Shown: one piece after another, positions 12,976 to 18,968 of the stretch | How the letters are laid out: the number at the start of each line of letters is the position of its first letter | Position numbering within the stretch: position 1 is the stretch's first letter | Origin: Bacillota bacterium | GTDB taxonomy: Bacteria > Bacillota_A > Clostridia > Tissierellales > Peptoniphilaceae | Assembly: GCA_023443045.1 (NCBI GenBank) | Contig: JAEZWK010000031.1 | Coordinates: forward strand, 1 to 18,968 | Direction of reading: 5' to 3' | DNA: 18,968 nt | Translations under genes and position numbers: made by a program | Notes under the pieces: model-generated | Seen by the model: the letters and a program-made list of their open reading frames with translations, nothing else | What the model was told of the DNA's origin: nothing | Databases searched by the model: none

Positions 12976-15603
12976 ATGAAAAAATTATTGATCTTTGTAA
13001 CAGCATTTTTACTCACTTGTAATACCGTGCTAGCTGCAAAGTATACTTATATAGAAGAAAAGAAATCCGAAAGCATAGGACAGGGAATCGTGCACGAAAA
13101 TATTCTGGAATTTAATTCTGACGGTTTCCAAAATATAAATGTTATAAAATTTAATCTAAAAGATCAGAGTGTAGAGCTCGTTCCACTATATAATACCGAA
13201 AGTTTGGCAAGGGCTAAGGAGACAACAAAACTATCCAGCGAAAAAAATGTAGTAGCTGGAATTAACTCAGACTTTTTTAACTTTAGTCCGATGTTTCCTC
13301 TGGGAATGGTAATCGAAAAGGGTGAAATGATATATTCAAATTCAGATTCTAGTAATCCCACTCCCTCTATTATTATGGATAACGAGAAAAATTTATCAAT
13401 AAATCGTTTTGAGATTTCGATGAATTTGCGTATAGGTGAAAAAAATATTCCCGTAGGTGTTGTAAATAAACCAAATGGTTATGGGTCAACAGGACTTTAC
13501 ACCAGAAAGTGGGGAGCTAAATCTCGTGGCGGAAAGGTAAATTCTCAGACAGAAATCGCTATTTCAGGCGGTGTGGTTGTAGATAGAAAAGATGCAGGTG
13601 AACCTCTTAATATTCCGGAAGATGGATTTGTAGTAAATATTAAAGATGGGCTATATCTACCAAATGTTGGAGAGCGTGTAGAGTTTGAAATAAATGGTAT
13701 TAATATAAATAATATTTCTTTTGGTATGGGGGCTGGAAGTATTATTCTAGAAAATTCTACTCCCAAAAAAACTCACATTCAGATAAATGGAAAACAACCG
13801 CGAACACTTTTCGGATATAATAGAAATACTTTGGATGCAGTCTTGGTAACTGTAGATGGCAGAAGCTCATACAAAGGCCTAACCATGGAAGAATGCTCTG
13901 AGCTTTTACTAAAATTACAGATGACTGATGGTGTAAATTTAGATGGTGGCGGATCCACAACTCTTGCTATAAAAAATGTAAACACTTCTAAGATGGAAAT
14001 AAAAAATTTCATCTCATCCGAAAGAAAGGTAGCTACAGGAATTGGTGTAAAATCTAATTCAACTATTGGGGCTCCTAGTAAGATGGTTGTAAAAGTAGAA
14101 GACAATAAAATGTTTAAAAACACTAGTAAGTGGGTGAGCATAAAAATCTATGATGAATATGGAAATCCACTTCCCCATGATTCAAACCAAATAAATTTAA
14201 GTGCCAACCTCCCGATAAATAGCACGGGCGGAAAATTTACAGCTTTACAATCTGGCAAACTTCTATTAAATGTAAATTACCAAAATTTAACCGAAACCGT
14301 CGAGCTAGAAGTTTTGGAATCACCACAAGTTTTAATCTTAGATAGAGACACATTATTTTTAGGACCCAACGAAACTTATAGAATTCCTGATATAATAGCT
14401 GTAGATGGAGTTGGTAACAGAGCTCTTATAAGATCAAATGAATTAAATGTAAGTGTAATAGGAAATGTGGGAAATATCCAAAGCGGAGTTTTTGTTAGAA
14501 ATAATAATAAATCAGACGGAGCAATAGTTCTAAACTTCGCAAACGCAAAACACAGAATCGTGCTACCCAAAAACGGTGGAAAAATAGGTATAAATCCGAT
14601 GGGTGAGTTAAAAAATCTATCACACTCTAACAACGCAAATGGAGCTCGTACCAATCTTTCTATAATAAATGACAAAAGACCGGTGACTCGTCTTTGGTAC
14701 AACTTCGAAAAATCTAATACCGAACGCATTGCAAATATCAATTTTAAAAATACAAATATAAACCCCAATTCTTCTGAGTTATCAGTATTTGTAAAAAATC
14801 TGGGAGATTTTGAAATCTTTGCCAATGTAAATGTTGAAAATAAAAATGTTGAAATCTCTTTTGAGAAGAATATAAATCTTTTAGGATATACAGAATATCG
14901 TGGAAAACTACCGCATGGTGCAACAAAACTCAATTCTATTTCTTTTAGAGCACCTAAGAGTGAATCGACAAAAAAAGGCCATATAGATATAAAAGATATC
15001 GCAGGTGTAATAAATCCAGATACTTCAAAAATGTATACTGAATATGTTTCTAGATTTTTCGATCCGCTAGAGAATAATAAGTTGTCATCCAACGATATTG
15101 CAGTTGTTGTACTAGGTGATGGAAGACATATCTCCGGAGTAGAACAAAATTTCAGTAATTTCAATAAAGTTTTATTCCAGGGAAGATCATCTACATTATC
15201 TAATAGAGTAGATGATAAAATAACTGAATTAGACGATCTTCTCATAGCCAATTTCTCTGTAAAACAGGGTGGATTAAAAGATTCGGATATAGAACAGTGG
15301 AACGATCTTTTGAATAAAATAAGCTCATCCGAAAAACCAAATATTATAATTTCGCTTGCCGGTAAAAATAAATCCTCTCTTGGAATTATAAATAATACTG
15401 AAAGAAGATTGTTTAAAGAGACTTTGGAGAAGATGGTAAAAGAAGGAAAACGTGTATTTGTAATTTCCAATCTAGAAGAAAATACATCTCTTCGCTATGA
15501 AGAAGGTGTAAGATATATAAATCTAAATCCTGGCACTTCTGAATATATGTATTTTAACTTAAATAGAGTCGCAGGAAATATAATCTATGGTATAAGAAGG
15601 TAA
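12976..15603 (+). CDS. Secreted phosphodiester glycosidase (NAGPA-domain) family protein
   Basis: An 875-residue protein with a signal peptide (MKKLLIFVTAFLLTCNTVLA, cut near residue 20). The NAGPA domain spans about 45-360: VAGINSDFFN (93-102), PRTLFGYNRN (275-284), VTVDGRS (291-297) and NLDGGGSTTL (321-330) are hallmark elements. The domain is named for the human enzyme that uncaps mannose 6-phosphate; bacterial members are thought to cleave sugar phosphodiesters on envelope polymers. The middle (360-700) looks like beta-rich wall-binding or spacer domains. The end (~705-875) resembles a metallophosphoesterase fold (DIAVVVLGDG, VRYINLNPG) but lacks the usual His/Asp metal ligands, so it is probably inactive. 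AGGAGG lies 5 bases before the ATG. It leads a four-gene operon. Confidence 0.82.
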   Translation: MKKLLIFVTAFLLTCNTVLAAKYTYIEEKKSESIGQGIVHENILEFNSDGFQNINVIKFNLKDQSVELVPLYNTESLARAKETTKLSSEKNVVAGINSDFFNFSPMFPLGMVIEKGEMIYSNSDSSNPTPSIIMDNEKNLSINRFEISMNLRIGEKNIPVGVVNKPNGYGSTGLYTRKWGAKSRGGKVNSQTEIAISGGVVVDRKDAGEPLNIPEDGFVVNIKDGLYLPNVGERVEFEINGININNISFGMGAGSIILENSTPKKTHIQINGKQPRTLFGYNRNTLDAVLVTVDGRSSYKGLTMEECSELLLKLQMTDGVNLDGGGSTTLAIKNVNTSKMEIKNFISSERKVATGIGVKSNSTIGAPSKMVVKVEDNKMFKNTSKWVSIKIYDEYGNPLPHDSNQINLSANLPINSTGGKFTALQSGKLLLNVNYQNLTETVELEVLESPQVLILDRDTLFLGPNETYRIPDIIAVDGVGNRALIRSNELNVSVIGNVGNIQSGVFVRNNNKSDGAIVLNFANAKHRIVLPKNGGKIGINPMGELKNLSHSNNANGARTNLSIINDKRPVTRLWYNFEKSNTERIANINFKNTNINPNSSELSVFVKNLGDFEIFANVNVENKNVEISFEKNINLLGYTEYRGKLPHGATKLNSISFRAPKSESTKKGHIDIKDIAGVINPDTSKMYTEYVSRFFDPLENNKLSSNDIAVVVLGDGRHISGVEQNFSNFNKVLFQGRSSTLSNRVDDKITELDDLLIANFSVKQGGLKDSDIEQWNDLLNKISSSEKPNIIISLAGKNKSSLGIINNTERRLFKETLEKMVKEGKRVFVISNLEENTSLRYEEGVRYINLNPGTSEYMYFNLNRVAGNIIYGIRR

Positions 15604-15605
15604 TT

Positions 15606-16331
15606 ATGAAAAGATTTTTATTATTGATTTTAGGCGCCATATTATTAATTGGATGCTCGGAAAAAAAGACAACACCCGAAGAAGTTTTTAACAATCTAGA
15701 TAACAACAAAACCATTAGAGTATTTTTAGCTAGACAAACTCTTTCTACTGCGCCTTTAGAGTATTTGGTAGAAGAAACCGTGCTATATGATAACAAAGTT
15801 TTAAAAGATGTTATGAGAAATGAAATACACTATAACGACCCCGATCCTGAAGCTAAACCGATTTTTAATGTAGTCGTGGTAAATTTACTAGATGAAAATG
15901 TAAGTTTTGATATTGATGCGCTAGAAGAAAGACCGACTTGGAAAAAGGGAGATTTAAAATATTATTCCATCTATGAAGAACTAAATAATTCCTTTATAAA
16001 ACTAAAAGATGTTTTGGAATTTGTAAAAAATAATGACCCAAAAGATAATGGTGTAGAATTTAAAGGACATTTAAAAGGTAGCGACCTAAAGAATATATCT
16101 CCGCTTTTTGATTATATTACAGATGATGAAGAGGTGGATGTAAAGTTCGATTATATAACAACAGGAAATGGATATGTAATCAGAAGTTGTGATTTTTCAG
16201 GATATAAAAATGATAATATCTTCTCAAAAATGGAGTTTTTAAATAGAATGATAGAAAGAAAAGATCATATAGAATATCCGCAGGAATTAATAGTAGAATT
16301 TTATAAAAATAATATCAGATTCAATAAATAG
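15606..16331 (+). CDS. Putative lipoprotein of unknown function
   Basis: A 241-residue protein with a lipoprotein signal: basic start, hydrophobic stretch and the lipobox LIGC (Cys at residue 17), followed by the polar SEKKTTPEE. The mature part is hydrophilic, rich in Asp, Glu and Lys, with no motif I can name; a GerM-like or DUF fold is possible but unproven. AGAAGG lies 5 bases before the ATG. It starts 2 bases after the phosphodiester-glycosidase-like gene, so the two secreted proteins may act together at the outer membrane face. Confidence 0.75.
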   Translation: MKRFLLLILGAILLIGCSEKKTTPEEVFNNLDNNKTIRVFLARQTLSTAPLEYLVEETVLYDNKVLKDVMRNEIHYNDPDPEAKPIFNVVVVNLLDENVSFDIDALEERPTWKKGDLKYYSIYEELNNSFIKLKDVLEFVKNNDPKDNGVEFKGHLKGSDLKNISPLFDYITDDEEVDVKFDYITTGNGYVIRSCDFSGYKNDNIFSKMEFLNRMIERKDHIEYPQELIVEFYKNNIRFNK

Positions 16332-16339
16332 GAGGAAAA

Positions 16340-16597
16340 ATGAAAGAACAAAAAATAATTATCAAAGATCCGATTGGTATACATGCTCGTCCCGCAGCAC
16401 AACTAATTCAAGCCATTAAAGATTTTGACTGCGAAATAAAAGTATTAAAGGGCAATAAAAGTGCAAATCTAAAATCTCTATTATCACTTATGGGATTATC
16501 TGTAAAACAGGGTGACGAAATAACTCTCGTCGCTGAAGGTAAAGACGAAGAAATCGCACTAGAAAAAGCAATAGAATTTATAGAGAAAAATTTATAA
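16340..16597 (+). CDS. ptsH: HPr, phosphocarrier protein of the PTS
   Basis: An 85-residue protein of normal HPr length. GIHARPAA carries the phosphorylated His15, and KSLLSLMGL carries Ser46, the regulatory site of HPr kinase in low-GC Gram-positives. So it looks fully competent for both sugar transport and carbon control. GGAGG lies 5 bases before the ATG. It is not next to ptsI, as often seen; it sits between a lipoprotein and an ATP-grasp ligase, and its stop codon overlaps the ligase's ATG by one base. It may be the cell's main HPr or a second copy; the window cannot tell. Confidence 0.93.
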   Translation: MKEQKIIIKDPIGIHARPAAQLIQAIKDFDCEIKVLKGNKSANLKSLLSLMGLSVKQGDEITLVAEGKDEEIALEKAIEFIEKNL

Positions 16598-17802
16598 TGA
16601 AATACAAAATTATAATTTTAGGAACAGATAATAACGCATATGCATTTGCTAGAAGTGTCCACATGTATAATGGGGATACTTCTCTTTTACTGGGTACAAA
16701 AAGACTCACATATACAGATGGATCTAAAATACTAAATGTAAGAGTTTATGAAAATTTTGATGATACTGGTTTTGTAGCGGGAATAAAAAAATTTCTCGAA
16801 GAAACAGCTGAAGAGCTAAAAGACTATAAAAAAATTCTTATCCCATGTAGCGATGGATATGTAAAGCTAGTTGCAGAAAATAGAGAATTTTTAGAAAAAC
16901 ACTTTTTATTCAATGTAGTAGATAAAGAATTGCAGGAAAAATTAGAAAATAAAATTGACTTCTATAAAATATGCGAAGAATATAATCTGGCATATCCAAA
17001 GACATATATAGTAAATAGTGTAGAAGAATTTAAAAAATTAAATCTCACCTACCCGATAGCCATAAAACCCAATGATTCTGTGCTATATGCTAAAATTCAT
17101 TTTAGTGACAAGAAAAAAGCATACAAATCTTTAGACTTTAATGAATCACAAAAAATTATTTCTGATATGATAGAAGCAGGATATAACAAAGAAATCATTA
17201 TCCAAGACTTTATACCGGGCGGCCCAGAAAAAATGGGTGTATTAAACGCATATGTAAATAAAAATGGTCACGTCACAATGCTTGCATTTGCTAGATGTGT
17301 ACTAGATGAAGTACTACCCACACAAATAGGAAATTATAACGCCCTAATCTCAGAAAACAATGATGAGTTATATAAATCTGTAAAAGAATTCTTGGAAAAG
17401 ATAAATTACAGAGGATTTGCAAATTTCGACTTCAAATATGATGAACGCACCAACAGCTACAAAGTTTTTGAAATAAATCTAAGACAGGGAAGGTCCTCTT
17501 TTTATGTGACTGGTGCTGGATTAAATATGGCAGAAATACTAATAAAAGATTTAATATATGACGAAGATGCCAAATTAAAAAAATTAAGCGAAAATCATCT
17601 GTGGTTATTTGTAAGTAAAAGCGTACTAAAAAAATATGCAAGTCCCGAAAATAAAGAACTTGCACTAAAACTCATAAAAGAAAAAAAATATTCGTATGCT
17701 ACACATTATAAAAAAGATGTGACTCTAAAACGCTTATATCATCACATAAGAAGACTTTTATCCACAATAAAATATTATCCAAAATATGTAAATAAGAGGT
17801 AA
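16597..17802 (+). CDS. ATP-grasp carboxylate-amine ligase, D-aspartate-ligase-like
   Basis: A 401-residue ATP-grasp enzyme. The N-terminal region starts with KIIILGTDNNAYAFARSVH, a pre-ATP-grasp fold. The ATP-grasp core has YPIAIKP (152-158, ATP-binding Lys), IIQDFIPGG (201-209), GNYNAL (245-250), FANFDFKYD (274-282) and VFEINLRQGRSS (290-301; metal-binding Glu and Asn). The layout closely resembles, from memory, the enterococcal D-aspartate ligase Aslfm, which adds D-Asp to the stem-peptide lysine for peptidoglycan crossbridges. Several anaerobic cocci have D-Asp or D-Glu bridges, so this role fits, but the amino acid added is not readable. It shares one base with ptsH and ends at a terminator. 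Confidence 0.75.
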   Translation: MKYKIIILGTDNNAYAFARSVHMYNGDTSLLLGTKRLTYTDGSKILNVRVYENFDDTGFVAGIKKFLEETAEELKDYKKILIPCSDGYVKLVAENREFLEKHFLFNVVDKELQEKLENKIDFYKICEEYNLAYPKTYIVNSVEEFKKLNLTYPIAIKPNDSVLYAKIHFSDKKKAYKSLDFNESQKIISDMIEAGYNKEIIIQDFIPGGPEKMGVLNAYVNKNGHVTMLAFARCVLDEVLPTQIGNYNALISENNDELYKSVKEFLEKINYRGFANFDFKYDERTNSYKVFEINLRQGRSSFYVTGAGLNMAEILIKDLIYDEDAKLKKLSENHLWLFVSKSVLKKYASPENKELALKLIKEKKYSYATHYKKDVTLKRLYHHIRRLLSTIKYYPKYVNKR

Positions 17803-17816
17803 CTCTTATTTTTTTT
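17791..17816 (+). terminator. Intrinsic terminator of the envelope operon
   Basis: AATAAGAG, a 4-base loop, CTCTTATT and a T-run. The ligase's stop codon lies in the hairpin. The convergent gene on the other strand ends at the same spot. Confidence 0.85.
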
Positions 17817-18291
17817 ATATCAATTTATCCTCGCCCAAATGCTCAAAAATATTGTGATTAGTAATAAAAGTAAGCGTATCTTCACATCTCATGGTATAAC
17901 AAGAAATGTGATCAGCTCTATCCCCTGTAATATTAGAAATAATTTCTAAAAATTCAAAAGAAGAATTTACCACATCCTGAAGAGAACTACTTTTAGAACC
18001 ATGAAACACACTGAGATGATAATCATCTCTGGGAATGGAATATTCTTTAGAATGATCCTTGAACCTATTATATAGTGATAAAAAATTATCACTTCTAAAA
18101 ACTTCTACATAATAATCATACAAATTTGCATCCTCTATATTTAAAAGACGCACCAACACACTCTCACAATCCAAAAAGTCAAAAAAAGCTCTAGCTGTGA
18201 TATAAATAGCCATCGCCTTTTCATTTTCTATAAATTTGGGACTGTAGTTTCTAAGAGTATAGGACGAAATTTCTTTTTTTAATAATCTCAT
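17815..18291 (-). CDS. Hypothetical protein, 158 residues
   Basis: Soluble, with no signal peptide or membrane segment. The start is the ATG at 18291 (MRLLKKEISSYTLRNYSPKF), with AGAGG 5 bases before it; an extension to 18390 would read through the leader hairpin. I recognise no family. It is rich in Asp, Phe and Tyr, with a repeated DYY/DDYH flavour and two Cys near the end. It is a single-gene unit, convergent with the ATP-grasp gene, with its own promoter and a hairpin-bearing leader. Confidence 0.7.
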   Translation of the reverse strand: MRLLKKEISSYTLRNYSPKFIENEKAMAIYITARAFFDFLDCESVLVRLLNIEDANLYDYYVEVFRSDNFLSLYNRFKDHSKEYSIPRDDYHLSVFHGSKSSSLQDVVNSSFEFLEIISNITGDRADHISCYTMRCEDTLTFITNHNIFEHLGEDKLI

Positions 18292-18307
18292 AACACCTCT
18301 ACGAAAG

Positions 18308-18334
18308 AATAAAACAGCACTCGGCTGTTTTATT
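18308..18334 (-). promoter_or_regulatory. Strong leader hairpin before the 158-residue protein
   Basis: AATAAAACAGC, a 5-base loop, GCTGTTTTATT: perfect 11-bp arms. On the minus strand the 3' arm is U-rich and followed by CUUU, so it may act as an attenuator. It lies 17 bp before the start codon, inside the ~80-base leader. Confidence 0.6.
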
Positions 18335-18360
18335 AAGGAGAAAATAATATATGAAAAAGA

Positions 18361-18384
18361 TATACTTTTATTGAATAAAGTATA
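18361..18384. promoter_or_regulatory. Inverted repeat over the -10 box
   Basis: TATACTTT-8-AAAGTATA. One arm is the -10 region of the minus-strand promoter and the other lies just past the start site: a possible operator. Confidence 0.4.
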
Positions 18385-18407
18385 ACACAAAAAAAATAAA
18401 AAAGCAA
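18379..18407 (-). promoter_or_regulatory. Promoter of the 158-residue protein
   Basis: Minus strand TTGCTT (18407-18402), a 17-base spacer and TATACT (18384-18379). Confidence 0.6.
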
Positions 18408-18653
18408 TAATTATAAATATTTTTATTTAAATTTTTTTTAGTTTGTTTAATTTATAAATATCTACTCTACAAAAACCTATGCATTGTGGCGAATATTTAT
18501 CTACCGCATTTTTATGATGATACAATATTAAAACCGGTTCTCAAATTACTATTTTATTTCAATTCCTTGTATAAAGGTTAGTTCCATTTAAGAGTCGCCA
18601 CGTAAAATTTCTACTTTTGTGCAAATATTTATTCTCTGGAATTTACTTCCTCC
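18408..18653. other. Gene-free stretch
   Basis: AT-rich sequence with no credible coding frame, RNA gene or terminator. The only structure noticed is GTGGCGA (18486-18492) against TCGCCAC (18595-18601), too far apart to mean much. Confidence 0.5.
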
Positions 18654-18832
18654 TTACTTCTTCAATTTAAATGTTTTAAGCGCTTGCATTAATAGATTTT
18701 TGCTTTCTTCATATTTTTCATGAAATTCATTTGAAGCCAAGGAATACTCTACTCCAGATTCAAAAACTGCCTCTATATATTCACCAAGGTTCAGGAACTT
18801 ATGCTAGATTGAATAATTTTTCACATCAAAAA
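18654..18832 (-). pseudogene. Decayed ORF fragment next to an IS3 end
   Basis: Minus strand: after an in-frame TAG near 18803 a 48-codon frame reads HKFLNLGEYIEAVFESGVEY, then SLASNEFHEKYEESKNLL, then MQALKTFKLKK, stop at 18654. Before the TAG the same frame reads VLFDVKNYSI. It looks like the C-terminus of a real alpha-helical protein, cut by a nonsense change and by the nearby IS. No family is recognised. No start codon with a ribosome site is visible. Confidence 0.4.
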
Positions 18833-18848
18833 GCACCTAATAATGATA

Positions 18849-18968
18849 TGCACCCACAAACCCGGACAAAATAACCGCGTTTACTATACGGCTTGTAACC
18901 TGTACTCAACAGGTGACAGGCCGTTTAATTTTGTCTTTATTCTTTTGTTGTTATACCAGTCAATATAT
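18849..18968 (-). mobile_element. Right end of an IS3-family insertion sequence, partial
   Basis: This holds the end of an IS3-type transposase gene and a terminal sequence, TGCACCCACAAACCCGGACA on the plus strand. Its TG start and GGACA end are like IS150-group ends. The element continues past the window edge. It is different from the IS3 derivatives at 6813 and 7805. Confidence 0.7.
18884..18968 (-). CDS. IS3-family transposase (OrfB), C-terminal end
   Basis: The last 27 codons, read from the right edge: YIDWYNNKRI, then KTKLNGLSPVEYRLQAV, then TAG at 18886-18884. YI-x-WYN-x-x-RI and L-x-x-LSPVEYR are the standard end of IS3-family DDE transposases. No frame break is seen in this part, so the gene may be intact beyond the window. 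Confidence 0.88.
   Translation of the reverse strand, partial: YIDWYNNKRIKTKLNGLSPVEYRLQAV

Noticed and set aside
14376..15470. 364-codon open frame on the minus strand
   Set aside because: It lies wholly inside the NAGPA-domain gene, which has family motifs, a signal peptide and a ribosome site. The antisense product resembles no family.
18351..18374. Seven-codon ORF (MKKIYFY) after AAGGAG on the plus strand
   Set aside because: Too short, and explained by the leader of the minus-strand gene; no plus-strand promoter is visible.
18486..18601. GTGGCGA and TCGCCAC inverted pair
   Set aside because: Seven-base arms about 100 bases apart in gene-free DNA are expected by chance.
1..18968. CRISPR arrays, tRNA or rRNA genes
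   Set aside because: No regularly spaced repeats and no tRNA- or rRNA-like sequence were seen on reading the window.

Overview
The window is A+T-rich DNA with strong AGGAGG ribosome sites, short intergenic gaps, intrinsic terminators, a Gram-positive style lipoprotein and a Ser46-type HPr. This fits a low-GC Bacillota chromosome. An anaerobe of the Tissierellia/Peptoniphilaceae type is my inference; nothing here fixes the genus.

Positions 1-5240 (minus strand) hold a transport operon: a TetR-family regulator, two exporter-fold ABC half-transporters, an MptD/Trep_Strep-family ECF S component, and the start of an EcfT-like protein that runs off the left edge. The gene order resembles the end of the streptococcal sia haem operon. 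A site very like a DtxR/IdeR box lies just before the first ABC gene. Iron, haem or siderophore uptake is therefore the best guess.

Positions 5280-8380 are an accessory patch. It holds a TnpV-like gene with its own promoter and terminator, an Xre-type HTH remnant, a frame-broken peptide with a double-glycine leader (bacteriocin-like) followed by a small two-helix membrane protein, and an unknown polytopic membrane protein. Two deletion derivatives of one IS3-family element, in direct orientation, bracket that membrane protein.

Positions 8388-17816 are ordinary chromosome. A formate/nitrite-type channel (minus) diverges from murJ plus a C39-like peptidase. Next comes a two-gene unit (DUF1836 regulator plus hemolysin III/TrhA-type membrane protein) behind a strong promoter overlapped by palindromes. 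Then comes a four-gene operon: secreted phosphodiester-glycosidase-like protein, lipoprotein, HPr, and an ATP-grasp ligase resembling the D-aspartate ligase of peptidoglycan crossbridge synthesis. MurJ, the ligase and the secreted proteins give this part a cell-envelope theme.

Positions 17815-18968 (minus) hold an unknown 158-residue protein with a hairpin-containing leader, about 360 bp with no gene, a decayed ORF fragment, and the 3' end of a different, apparently intact IS3-family transposase cut by the window edge.
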